A DNA stretch of 64,000 bases from Cliona cf. orientalis (Eukaryota > Porifera > Demospongiae > Clionaida > Clionaidae), in the NCBI GenBank assembly GCA_963930775.1, contig OZ005700.1:8814609-8878608 (forward strand). The letters are read 5' to 3'. Positions 34,801 through 46,900 of this stretch are shown here, one piece after another (the stretch's first letter is position 1; the number at the start of each line of letters is the position of its first letter). The position numbers were made by a program, and so were the translations under genes. The notes beneath the pieces were generated by a model, which saw only the letters and a program-made list of their open reading frames with translations, had not been told where the DNA came from and did no database searches.

Positions 34801-36044
34801 CGCCCCTACACCCGCCCCCTTGATGACGGCACCAGCGTACATGACTCAGCAATTTCAACAACCAGAACCTCCATTTCCTGTTCTTGGTTCGGCGGAAAGT
34901 GCCACGCCCACTCTTGCAGCTCACTACAGTCATTATCCACAGCAGAGTGGGGGGCAAATGAACTCACCACAGTTTGAACAGCTCCCAGCCCCCCAGTACC
35001 CCACCTCCCCACTGTCACATGACCAGAACTTACAACAACAAAAGCAGCAACAATTTCAGTATACCCAATCTCACCAGTCACAACAACAACAGGTCAGCAG
35101 TACCAATGCACCGCCACGCCACCAGCACCAGCAGCAGCAGCAAGTAGCTCATCCGCCATCACTGCAGCTACAGTACCAGCCCTCCTCTCCCTCCACCCCC
35201 TCTTCTCAGGGACAGCTGGCCCAACCCCAGCCCCAGCACCAGCACCAGCACCAGCTGCCACCTCCGTCTAGGCCTCAGCGGCAGCAACAGGTCCAAGGTC
35301 AGGAAGTTCATCCTCGTTCTCCTCTGGTTAGCCTCCCTCACTCCAGCGGTGGTGCTGGTGGTGGTAGTCATGGTAACGGAGGAGGGAGCATGGCGACTTC
35401 TCCTACAACTGCCCAGAGGAGGGTCACTCTGCCAACGGCAGCTGTTTCACAGAGAGGTGAGTCAACATTCTATCATCAAAAGTGTAGCAGCTTTTGCTAT
35501 ACCGTAGATCGCGAAATTTTCACCGTTAAAAATTTTCGTTGACGATCTTTCCGACGAAAACTAAACACACGAAATATTTTGTGTAACATACATCGACCTA
35601 TACCAATTTTGGTCGCTAAAGTCTGGAGACAAAATTTAGACTATGCAAAAGATTTACAAGCAAGATATTTTACCAGCAAAAATATCCTGATCTATGGTAT
35701 TACATTAGACATATTATTTGCTCGTGAGAGAAGTATAATTTTGTTATTAAATTTTTGTTGCTTTAGGACCTCCCAGTTTGTCCCAGCTCCAGTCTGCACG
35801 TCAGTCTCATTCCCAGACCCGTCAAGATGGGAACACAGCTACCACCTTGAGGGGTGATGGTCAACCATCCTCCTCCTCCTCCTCCTCCCATGGCTACCAG
35901 CAGCCGGAGCCCCAGTCTCCTGCGGCTGCCTCTGCTCCCCCTCTCAAGCCTGTCGGGGGATTTGGTACCATCATGTGCGTGTGTTGTGGGGCATCTGATC
36001 ACAAGACCCCCAACTGCCCACAAAGAAAGAACTTCTTCTTTTGA
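27210..36044 (+). CDS. Tudor-RGG-MIF4G-like-SAM-CCHC protein, 22 exons
   Basis: Exons 27210-27420, 27678-27879, 28119-28260, 28330-28466, 28522-28579, 28651-28762, 28853-29633, 29728-29837, 29905-30755, 30826-30892, 31120-31170, 31234-31383, 31508-31566, 31813-31907, 31992-32058, 32127-32212, 32961-33026, 33112-33614, 33843-33899, 34259-34389, 34625-35456 and 35767-36044 chain in phase to 1,681 residues. Residues 60-255 form an extended Tudor domain (GIVDLTSFWVQM, VEVLYVDTGSSARVSL, then a second lobe). A Ser/Thr/acidic linker and an RG/RGG-rich block in exon 9 follow. Residues 845-1,115 are a helical repeat domain resembling MIF4G of eIF4G/PAIP1. Residues 1,268-1,335 look like a SAM domain (DMLHSLSLVDLLPRFEEY). 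After a Gln-rich linker the protein ends in a CCHC knuckle (C-x2-C-x4-H-x4-C). eTudor domains bind dimethyl-arginine, MIF4G binds translation factors, CCHC binds RNA; a role in RNA granules or translational control is inferred. Confidence 0.82.
27972..27994 (+). repeat. Poly-G run in intron 2 of the Tudor-MIF4G gene
   Basis: Twenty-three consecutive G in the transcribed strand of the intron. Confidence 0.9.
30959..31050. repeat. Dispersed repeat, copy 1 (intron 10)
   Basis: About 90 bp beginning TTGACTGTGGCAAATGATGT and containing the short palindrome GTTCGCCGAAC. It is about 90% identical by eye to 34475-34570 in intron 20 of the same gene. Likely a MITE fragment. Confidence 0.7.
31769..31810 (+). 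repeat. (GT)21 microsatellite abutting a splice acceptor
   Basis: Twenty-one GT units run straight into the AG of exon 14 of the Tudor-MIF4G gene, in place of a normal pyrimidine tract. Confidence 0.9.
32345..32875. repeat. Palindromic minisatellite array in intron 16
   Basis: About 15 units of roughly 30 bp. Each carries TGCTGGACATTGTCCGGCA or a close variant, which can fold as a 9-bp stem (one T-G pair) around a single central base. Units alternate AT-rich spacers of the type GAAAATTTT or GAATATTTT. Variants keep the stem by paired changes in some units (for example GGATAATATCC). The same motif is found in degenerate form at 21095-21320. Confidence 0.85.
34475..34570. repeat. Dispersed repeat, copy 2 (intron 20)
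   Basis: Second copy of the element at 30959-31050, same orientation, with a few substitutions and a small deletion before CATTCTGATGCCCCT. Confidence 0.7.
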
Positions 36045-36298
36045 CGTTAACCAGACTTGTATTTCTCCCTTGATCCCGCTGATTCTATTACCATTTTTGA
36101 TTTGCTGCTAATTTTCCCTTTTATAATGGTTCTCTTCATGATATCACTTATTAATTTTGCTGATTTTCCACCGGTTGTTTTATGCTTTTATTTATGCACT
36201 AGCTAAGTCATTCATAATCAAGCACATCAAATCACTTGATCATTTTAATCTTCAATTTTTTGGCATGTGATCACTTTCTGATTCAAACAAACACAAAT

Positions 36299-36812
36299 TT
36301 ATTCATAACTGATCATTTTTATGTGTTCATCGATCAAGTAAACGAATCGTCCTTGATCCTGAGCTGTCCCTCCGTATACTGAGTACAGGTGTGTGTTCCT
36401 AATGGCAGGGTGGGTGTCCAGACCTGTGCATGTGCGGGGGATGAGATTAATGTACTTCACAATCTGAGATCTATAGCGTTAATAATAATATTATTATTCC
36501 TTACGTTCAATGTTTGGGTGGTAGAAGACTCCTTTCCGAGGCTGCTCGTCTTTCTGTTCGAGGAATATCTTGCTGTGCTTGCAGATGTGGCCATGCTTCA
36601 TCTCCACAATGCTTGGTGGATGCATAAGCTACAAGTCAAGTACATAATATTTTTTTTTTAATATCCCATGATTGATTTTATATAGATCACAGCACGGTCC
36701 AATTGCAGCCTTGCAAATGTCAGAGAATTAGTGCATGCCTGTGGTAGTTGTTTACCTCTTTCTTTTCCTCGTTGCGGTCAGCATGGGCTCTATTGCACAG
36801 TGAGCCACCCAT
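36299..36812 (-). CDS. Small unrecognised protein, three exons, possible N-myristoylation
   Basis: Three exons on the minus strand, 36756-36812, 36505-36628 and 36299-36423, join with GT-AG introns and consistent phases (0, then 1) to 101 residues. The start MGGSLC has Gly2 and a nearby Cys, as in myristoylated and palmitoylated proteins (inference). The middle exon reads like real coding sequence (HPPSIVEMKHGHICKHSK, then QPRKGVFYHPNIE), with balanced composition and no stop. I do not recognise the family. The gene is convergent with the Tudor-MIF4G gene (255 bp between stops) and divergent from the Ig receptor gene (295 bp). Exon 3 is the least certain part; an alternative acceptor within it keeps the same frame. 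Confidence 0.55.
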
Positions 36813-37107
36813 GTCCAGCTACAACCTGTGTCGTCTATCGGCTATTCTCACACCTTGGCATCGATTTCATGATTAATATACAGGCGCCCGCCGCGCAATA
36901 TCACGTAACGTAAGTACCCGCGCCCGCGCTAATAAACTCCTATTACGTGGGCGTTGCGACACGCGCGAGGTATAAATTGCATCGATTATCGCCCACTTAG
37001 TTTCATTCTCGTCGTGGTGTAGCATAAGTGCTTACTCTTGTTGGCAATTGGCACTCGCAGAAGCTGAGACAGCTGCTTATAATCACTGCTACACTGCACA
37101 CGCTATC
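36813..37107. promoter_or_regulatory. Promoter region with TATA box for the Ig receptor gene
   Basis: TATAAAT at 36971-36977 lies about 130 bp before the Ig receptor start codon, after a CpG-rich patch (36880-36970). The same segment must serve the small divergent gene on the minus strand. Confidence 0.6.
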
Positions 37108-40035
37108 ATGGAACTTTCACTGATTTTTACCCTCTGTCTGGCCGTCATCATCTGTAACTGCAGCTGGAGAACTGCTGCACAAAATCTGCCTGGTAAGTGA
37201 AGGTTTCTCTAGATCTACACTGATTTCAGTATAACTTTGCATTTCATACCATGCCTGTGACTTATCATTGAATGCACCTAATTTATACATCCATTCTATA
37301 AAAATGATTATTCATTTTAAATTCATAATTTCATTATTCCTACTGCTAGACTCATCAACCTGTCAAGTTGAATACATTGAGCAGCCACCAGACCAGCTCC
37401 AGTGCAATCCCTACCTCAATGCTCAACTCAGGCTGGAGTGTACAGTGACTGCCCAGCCTAACCAGAATCCCACACTCCTCTGGTACCGCAGACAACTCGT
37501 TCAGAGTCAACAAAGTCAAGAACAACAGCGACAGGAGGAGGAGGAAGAGGAGGAACAGTCATATTCCAGATCCAAGCGAAGTGAGCAATGGATCGTAGAG
37601 AAGCTGGACCCCTCCTCGCAAGATATCTACATTTATCATCAGGAGCGCACCTCACCCATGAGCAGTTCAGCAAGGTCTCGACTTGTACTGAGAAATCTAG
37701 CTGGTTCGGACGCCGGTGAATACTACTGTGTGGCGCAGGTGGATGGAGTCGAACTGCCCGTTCCCAGTGATGCTGTCTTGTTAAGAGAGCCTACCTTCTA
37801 CTCCAGCCTGGGTGCATGTGCAACAACTGGTGCTCTGTCAAAACAAGAGAGCAAATGTGCAGATGGAAGTACCGCTACAGCTGTGCCAGGTATACAAACA
37901 GTCACACCAACAGCCAAGGATATTGCCACGAGTTCTCCACCATCAGCCAAGCCTCCTACTATGACAGTTAGCAAACCTAGCTCATTTGAGACGGGTAGGG
38001 ATGGGAGAGGAGGTGGAGGGGCGACCACAAGTGCGGTACCTAATCCAATTGATGAGGAGACCACAATCGACCCAACCCAGGCTGGGAATACAGACGATTC
38101 CCAGTCATCAGTCCCTGCAGAAGAAGAGCTAATTGAAGAGAATCCCAGTGCTGCTAATGATAAGAAAGATCCGAATGTTCTGCTGGAGCTTTACATAGCG
38201 ATCGCTATTCTGGTGATGTTTGGTGTTGTAATCATGATCCTGATCCCCATCACTGTCTGGATGTGCCTGAGAAAGCGACAGACTCGCAAAGTGGAGGGTA
38301 AGTATTATTTATACCGTTAAATTTACACTTAATTAATAGTAATTGTTGACTAAAATCCATTGGTACAAGGAGGAAAATTAACGAGCATCCTTATTTCCAC
38401 TTAGTGATGCAATTTTCTTTGGCCATTGCTGAAGTGAGAAGCCAGTGATGTGATTTTGTTTATAGTTTTTGCTGGTGAGGGTAGGGGGTTGTTTCCAAGG
38501 GGCTCAGACACTCCCAGTAGAAGGCAGTCAAATGTGGTCAGCACTGAATGGGAGCTGGCTTCCTAAGTCCCCATTAAGTCCATCTTCATGATCACTGCTA
38601 CATGTATGTTGTCAGCAAAAAATTTTAGGAGCTTATTGATCACATTCCTCCTCAGGATAATCATATCTTGCAACTCAATTTTTAGGCTCTAATGATGTGA
38701 CCTAATCCTATGAAGTGCTGTACTGCACTCACATCAGTGTCTGCTCCCTTAATATTCAAATTGCACACTCCTAAGGCCCACATAGGCACTTTCATTTATT
38801 ATCCAAGCTACCTCTGATGTGCATTTGATATGCCTATGTGACAACTGGAAAAAACGGGTGCACTTCAAAGCATGTACCTCTCTCTATCCACTAGCTGTAC
38901 TAGGGAACTTATGTGGGGTTAGAAGTCATCTCAGTAATCCAATAGGCAATCCCAATAAGTGCCAGATCAAAGGCTAAGTTTGGCCACTAATGCGCCATCA
39001 ACTCATATAAACTCAATTTCATGAGCTAGTGCAGTAGCTTTAAAATTGCATAGATCTCAGCTAACCTTGGACACACACCACTAGTAATAGTGCATACTTG
39101 TCCCCCTCCATCCCTATTCCTACCTAACTAAGCCACGCCCAGGCCAGCCCAGCCTAGCCAATTGACTGCCTACCTGTTTACTGTTCCACAGTCTAGCTCC
39201 ATGGCTACATGACTGTGTGGGTGACTTACAGCCTCACACCCTCACCAAACAATTACGAGACCCAAAACAAACCACACCACACTGTCATACTCTCTCTTTC
39301 TGCCAAAAATGGCTGCTCCACTGCATACCATTCCTACACCCAATTCCGTGGATGACCTGATAGTAATAATATTATTACAGTCACACCTAATGTAACGAGA
39401 TGTGAATCTTGTATCAGTCTAACCTGCATAATTGCTCATTAAGCCAATTAGTGGTGTGACTCAATGCTTCACTAACATTGTTCTTTCTCTACCGAATTTC
39501 TGCAGGAATAAGACGCCAGGGCAGACGAAACCTAGAGTTTGCCTCCCCGCACTGTAGCAGCAGCGGCAGCAGTGAACTGCCTTCTCCCTCGGTCGTATCC
39601 CAGGTTGCCTCGGACTACCTCGTACCTCAGCCTAGCTGGCGGTCACACAAGCAGCGAAATGTACAGCCTTCCGACTATCAGAAACCGACTGCACTTCAGC
39701 GAAGCTACGAGATTACGCTGAGCTACAGCCACGAATACGAGGATGTCCAAGACGTCATCGAGGAGGGTGCTACTCAGCTAGACTTGTATGTCAACGAAAG
39801 ACCCACAGTGGAAGTTTTAGAAACTGGCAGTCCTCCTGCACATGTGGGCATCTATATGAATGATGGGCCAGTCAGGATGAAGCGAAATGCAGCGTACAGG
39901 ACGTACAGTACGGTGAATAGTGACGAGAGTTCGAGAAGAAATGGATATTGCAATGAAGTGACTGTTTCTAATCCACTGAACTGCTTGTATGCAGCACAGC
40001 ACAGCACCAATGAACAGCTATCAAACTTAGAATGA
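37108..40035 (+). CDS. Single-Ig transmembrane receptor with tyrosine-rich tail
   Basis: Three in-phase exons, 37108-37192, 37350-38297 and 39506-40035, give 520 residues. Exon 1 encodes a signal peptide (MELSLIFTLCLAVIICNC). The ectodomain has one Ig fold: LECTVTAQ with the first Cys, LLWYRR with the core Trp and DAGEYYCVAQ with the second Cys. A poly-Glu/Gln insert lies between Trp and the second Cys. A long Thr/Ser/Pro stalk follows, then a membrane span (LYIAIAILVMFGVVIMILIP) and a cytoplasmic tail of about 190 residues. The tail holds many tyrosines, including three YxN sites (LYVNE, IYMND, GYCNE), the Grb2-type SH2 target pattern, and a YEITLSYSHEYEDV cluster. Likely a signalling or adhesion receptor; ligand unknown. 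Confidence 0.8.
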
Positions 40036-40969
40036 AAATTAGTGTAAATATGTTATTATTTTGTGTTGTGACAAAAAATACATGCTGGACATGTATAACT
40101 ATTTTCACCAAACCCTCACTACCCACAAATTTTGTGTGACTCTTTGCGTCTTGTTCAAACTTCCTGTTGTAAAAGAATCATGATCTCTCTTCTTCTCTCA
40201 TCAAGTCACACTTCAGCTCTACCTTCTTCTGTGCACTAATATAGCCATTTTCAACCCAACAGATCATCCAAATATTCCTTGTATATCCAGTGGTTACTTG
40301 TGCGTTGCCATGGCGTTCCGTGCATGTGACGGTGCTAGCTTAACTCGTATCTTGGCAATGACCCAAAACAAAGGCCATCTATGTGTCAGTCGGGAGTCCT
40401 TAGTGCCGCCTTATTCTGACACCGCGTCTGGGGGCATGCACACACACTCTCTCCACTTAAGCTACAGTGTGTACACGTACCATGACATTGTAGGAGTGGG
40501 GGAGGGGGAGAGGAGGGCTCTTGCTACTTAATTAAGATGGAAGCTGCCCATTTGTGAAGTAGGTGCTACTCAACTTTGAGTACTCTCCTTTCACCCACTC
40601 AGCTCATCCTACGTTCTCTACGTACGTTGGTGCTTGGCTTCGTAGCAATGATTAAGTGTATGGCAATCATGCATTATGATTATTATAGTCGAAATATAGG
40701 AACTCATTTCACTTCCACCCACCCATTTTGAGGTAATTTGCTCAAAGACTCAGAGCTTATAGCCGAATACATCTATCAAGAAAGGACAGTACGTATCAGA
40801 GCACAAAATAAGTTTATGGCAAATGCCCCAAATATTATGCAAATTTGCAGAATACTATACTAGAAAACAATAAAATTTATGATGAGGAATTTATAGAAGG
40901 TTCATGAAACGAGTGAGAGAAATGAAATGGGAGAGAGGGAGTGAGGGGAAAGGAGGGAGGGGAGATGTC
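40036..40969. other. Intergenic, convergent 3' region
   Basis: 934 bp between the Ig receptor stop and the DYNC2I2 stop. It contains a purine-rich GA tract at about 40910-40965. I see no coding exon or RNA gene. Confidence 0.5.
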
Positions 40970-43900
40970 TTATAATGTGGCGGTAGAGAGAGTCTCTAGG
41001 GCAATGGCGTTGAGCTGCTCCACTTCACTGGGAACCTGAGCAGTGAGCTCAGTACTGAGGCGCCAGACCTTCACCACACCACTGGCATCTCCACTCGCCA
41101 ACAGCTGTGGCCTGCAACGTAACCATAGCAACCAATATCAACAACTGTATATACCCTCATCCCCCCCCCCCCCTCCCCCATGGGCCAATTCCTCAAATCT
41201 TTGAGCAGTGCAATCAATCAATTAAGAGAGATTTTCATGGCTGGAGGTACACTATCCAACATGGTATTCAAGTTACAGAAGGTTATAACTTACCTTTTTG
41301 AGTTGTACTCGAGTGAGTAGACTGCCCTCTTGTGTGGACTGGCGTCCAGACTCACCCTGTGCTGTATGTGGCTGTGCTGTAGTCAAAACACAAGCTCTAT
41401 TTTAAGGCCGTGCAGCTGCCCCAGGTGCCAGATCACGGGAGGGAGGACCTCTAGCCCTTTGTCCAATGTTGTCAAAATTACTCATTCATATAAATCACCT
41501 CTCACACGGAAAATTTCCCCCCAGCCAGGAGGCCTATTCATTCTGCCAGGAGGTGGGCACTGAATGGTGCAGTAGCCCAACCTTATACACTCACTACCAG
41601 CTCTAAGTTATAACTCTGTTTTGACAACATCTGCTCATAAGTAAAGAGCCCTAAGGCCACTCTCCCTCCCTCTCTCCCTCCCTCCCTCACACACATACGT
41701 GCACACATACGAACCCAGTGATGAAGGAGCCACATGTAGCTCACCTTTAGGTCGTAGATGAGAATAGAGCCGGCCGCTGTGCCAACTGCAAACACTAGAG
41801 GCCTGGAGGCCGACCAGCAGATGGAGAACAGGTAGCCACACTCGGGCTCCATGGAGAGGATGGGAGACGACTGCATGCAGTGTGTGTGTGATATAGGCAA
41901 ACAGTTTGTACATACACTAAGTCTTATGTTTGCTGGCGCTACTACGTAGTATTATAGTTTGTGTGCAGTTAAACCACTAAATCGTAATAAAATAGTTAAT
42001 ATGCATATTATATAGATTTTCACGCTGTGTGTCTGCTACCCATTGTAGCCAATAACTGCTAGCTGAAGGTTTATGTGCACTACAGCTGGCTCACATTGTT
42101 CCTTGCACAATGGGCTACGGAAACAACTTTCAACCCCCTACAGTAGTGAGTCTGTGGGATAGCATAGCATCAGCGTCTGACGCGATTATCAGCTTAAGCC
42201 TGCCAAAGCCGAAATTATTGTAGAGATTCAGTGTTTGCGTTATTTATGGAGCTTCCAGTTTCTCCCACTCAGTAGCAGGAGTAACCTTCCGGAGAGAGCG
42301 TATAGTGTGACAAACTCTTGGCAAGGAGGTAGGCGGAGATCTACATAAAAGTCAATGCTACTTATAGCACTAGTGTGAAGCCCGCTGGCTATTAAAACAC
42401 CCACCATAATATTATTATCACTGTACAAGACAGAATAATATGATATTCTTGTTATCTTAAAATATCGTAAAGCCTTACATGGCATTGTGGTATAATGTCA
42501 TCATTCTATAATATTAGTTAGTGGCAAGATATCCCATTATGAATGTTGGCCTTACGAGTCTTCGTGTGTATAATATTTTCTTTGATGTGGAGCATGAAAG
42601 AGCACAAAATGGTTGCAGGCTCCACCCAGACCACACCCACCTATCATCACTCGTCAGTCACTGCTAGAAGCCACACTAACAAGCAGCAGCTACACGGCAC
42701 AATTCCACACAAGCATTCTAGCACCACCTCAAATTTTCAACCCATAAAGATGACTACTGTGTTTATGCGAATAAAAATGCAAGATCTAATTAGTGCAAGA
42801 AAATTAGCATTCTTGAACTTTTCATATGTAATCTGGAGCGTGTGACGACCTTTACCAGAAAATGGTGCGAAAAGTAAAAAAATTTTTAAGCTTGAATTCC
42901 ATTAGAATAAATACATTACATTATACGATAAACATCATTTTCTCACGTCTAGGAGGGAGTAGAGTCTAGCGCTGGTGTCCGTGCTGCAGGAGAGGAACAG
43001 GTTGCGATGAAAGGGAGAGCAGCAGACGCCATAGACCGGACCATGGTGGGGGCGAAACACAAACTTGATGGGAGACTTGAAGTCATGATCGCCTATGAGA
43101 CATGACCATAAGGTGGTTTGGTAAAGGGTCGAAAAATTATATGTACCTATATATTACACTATAGTACCAACAGCCACCCACACACCTGTGATCTCTTCAG
43201 CTGCTGGTGACTGCATTGAGCACTTGAAGATGCTCCCATTTTCTGCCCCCACCACAAACAGATTCTTGTCCTCGTGAGAAAAAGATAGACACGTCCCTAC
43301 ATTGGAAAAGGTAGATAGATGGCTTGGCAAATTTTTCTGACTTTTGGCTATAACATATGCATACAATTGTAATGCGTACCACCAATAGCTGCATTGCCCT
43401 TGGCTCTGCTGATTCTGAGGCTCCTGGGGATACTCTCCGTCAAGAAAGAGAACCCACGAACCAGCTTCAGCTCCCTTTTGGCCTCCAGGTAGTCCCAGAT
43501 CAACACCTTGCCGTCTGTACCGACACTGAGGAGCAGGAAATGGGAATGGGACTCCTCTTGGTCCGTGATCCATGTCACCTATACAATGAGAATACAGAGT
43601 TAGATCATCTTTCAGATGACAGCATTACCGCATAGCCGGAAATATTGGCGCGAATTAAATTTGGCGGTTGAGCCCAAAATCGTTATTGCAAGAATATTGG
43701 CGGATTTAAATTTGGCGGTTCGGTACGGGATCGTCATACGTATATATGCAAGTAGGAAATTTTGGCAAATTTTTGGCGATTATAATATAGACCGCCAAAC
43801 CGCCAAATTTTTCGGCTATATGGTATATTATCTGGAGTAATGATATCCTAACCTTGGAGATAGGTTCCTTGTGTCCAAGGTCGCTGAGTCCGGAGCTAGC

Positions 43901-46900
43901 CAGGAGAGGATCGGTCTCAATGCCGATGTTCCAGAGCCACACCTCCCCACTGAACGTCCCCCCGGCTATCAGAGCGGGCTGGCTCGGGTGGAACGCAACA
44001 CACATCAAACAACTCTGCAAAGTGTGTGTGCATGTCAAAATCACACACTTGATAAACTGAACTATGTATTTCCTGTACTCATACTTGATATTATGAATAC
44101 AATCTTGAGATAATATTCCAGAAGCCAATTGCAGTATACCAGCATCAGTTATCCTATTCATAATTATATGCAGTAAGTACAAAAAGTCCCAAATTCACCA
44201 TTTAATGAAATCGCGGCTGTGGTTCATCAAGGATAAATAGGCCTGCATTCTGAGGTCTGCAGCTCAACGGACCGCACTGTTCTAATCAAGAGATCAACTA
44301 ACTACAAGTTCACTGAGACTGTCATACTAACAGCTAGCGTACAATGACTGACGTAGAAGGAGCAACTGGAGGTAAGCTACAATGACAGATTGTATATTAT
44401 TGTTCTGTAGTGTAAGAGCTCTGTATTATTTTAAGAGTATATTAATTTTGCTTTATCGTGCAGAAAGTGGATTCACCTCAGTGTGGGATCAGCGAGTGAG
44501 TTATATTATAATATAACTGCATTCATGATGAATAGCAGACTTACTATATTAATTAATCATATTATTTCAAGCCTAAGCATGCATCTAGAGGACAGCCTTC
44601 ACGAGGTGGCAATAATCGCTATGAGACAGAAGGCTGCTGCTACAGCCCCTTCACGCTAGTGCTGGTTGTCCTAGTCTCACTCTGTTTTACTCCATCTGGC
44701 TGGATAGCAGGATACTACTACAAAAAGGTATCATGCACTACATACCTGTACATGCATTGCTATAGTAGCCTACACATTTACATCTCAAAAGCGGAAGCTC
44801 ATAATTATGTGCACACAAATAGTAATAATATTATTATATATAAACCTATCTTTCTAAATTAGTACTGACTCCAAGTCTATGTCACATGCAGGGGGAGACC
44901 GATAAAGCTCAGGTGGTGTCTATCGTTGGAATCATCGTGGGGACTATTATATCAGCAGGAGTGATTACTGTACTGGTGGAATACGAAATGAAAAGATTTG
45001 GATGATCAACATAATAACGAATACAATTGCACATATACACTGCACTATTGGAACATTAGAATGTATAATAATGTTATTAATGCAAAATCACTACCACAAT
45101 CATTAAATTTTATACTGTTGCAGTGCAACCGTTAATGCAGCAAAATGAACTAGAATAGTTATTACGATCAATTTTGTGGTTGCAGGTTCATGTATTGGTA
45201 GAGTAAGCGATCAATACTCAGATGACATCAATATTAGTATTCGGATGTCACGGAGAACTTTTACATGCAGGGGGATTGTAACACATGCAGACAATACATT
45301 GACTCAATCGAAGGGAGAGAGGAGGTGGTGGTGGTGAAATGGGATAGAAGGTAATCAGTATAACACATCACAAGCTAGTAGATTCAACACTACAGTAGCA
45401 CTATAATATAGGAAAGTATAATTATTGATTAAGGGTAAGGACTAGATAGCATCTGCAATACCTTGCATGGAGACTACGCTGTGGGGGCACACCTACCCTC
45501 CTGGAATGGATGATATAAATATTTAGCTTTCAAAATGTGTAATATCACTAAACCCTCTCTCCCAAACATGCTCAACAATCCTCATATGCATAACAGCTTT
45601 AAATTTCACAACTTAGCAAAAGAGCTGCATGCATGTGTATACAGGTAAGTATTATAGACAATTCTGGTATTGCGAGAAATAACAGGAAATCATAGTCTAA
45701 TAAAAAATTATGATTTATGCTTGGGGGGTAATAGACAGTAGGTACATGATCATGACTGATCTGATACAGACTGGCATTCCCGGCCACATCTTCACACATC
45801 AAAATGCAATACAGACCACACACCAGCAATATCAAAACTAGTTCATGCAGAGTTTCATCTTATGTTTGGGATGGAAGGGGGCGTGGCACATCCATGTACA
45901 GTGCCTCTGCCCCTCATTAACTCATGTTCCTAAGTTGCCTGATAGGGGCTGGCACCCGATAAGTAGCGATAAAAAACTTCAGTTTAGTGAAGATTAGATT
46001 GTTGATAGTAGCTTCTTTGGGTTGGGAACGAGGGTAAGTCATTGAGAGATGTGGAGGGGCCGCAGAGTCTGCGGTGTCCAGATCAAATCAAATACCGTAA
46101 CGGTAGGTTAAAGGGTTGTCCTGTTACTGGAACAATAGACACTAGTAGCATACACATTGACTGCTGGCAGTGTAAAGAAATTGCAGGGAATATAGGGATG
46201 TGTCTATCTTTTTCTCACAAAGACAAGAAATCAATTTGTCAGTGTAAAATCACACACTTGATGATAATATAGGTTAAAGTACAAGGTTCAGGAAGTTCAA
46301 TGATCTTGGGAGTCAATGAGTCACAATGACTCAGCTAAACTGTGGAGAGCTAGAGCCAGGATGGATTTGTAATTATAAATAGTGAGGTACTAAATATGCA
46401 GTGCTATATCAGATTCTATAACTTTCCCCTGTGGGTAGTCAGATATGGGGTGCCAAATGTGTCAAAGCACTCACAAATGCTATATTTGCATATAATATTA
46501 TTATACCTCTAATTTATACAACATGACACTGATTTAGCTAAATATCTTTGATCATCATGGCTTCAATGATTGCATTAACTTCCTTCCACTCGCCCTTTGG
46601 GAGACTAGGTTGGGAGGAGGGCTAGGGTCACTCCAATACTCAACTATGTACTTCCTGTACTCATACTTGTAACACTATGGTATATGAATACAATGTGGTA
46701 ATGTGGTACAGGGTCGTTTCTAGCTAATAATCTAACATACAGCAATACAGAATGTATAACTCAGTGGTTGCAACTTAAGTACCTTTTAATGCTATTCAGG
46801 CCCATGTACAAGGGTGCAGTGGTTGTGATGTCAAATCTGGAAAGAGATGATTGTACTGTGTGCATGTGTTGCACACTCCTTGTAATGTACTCCTCCATGG

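Noticed and set aside
46042..46272. 76-codon frame repeated exactly at 49203-49433
   Set aside because: It lies inside the 660 bp identical duplicate, starts in spacer DNA and owes part of its apparent coding look to a captured DYNC2I2 exon fragment. Repetition here reflects duplication, not selection on a protein.
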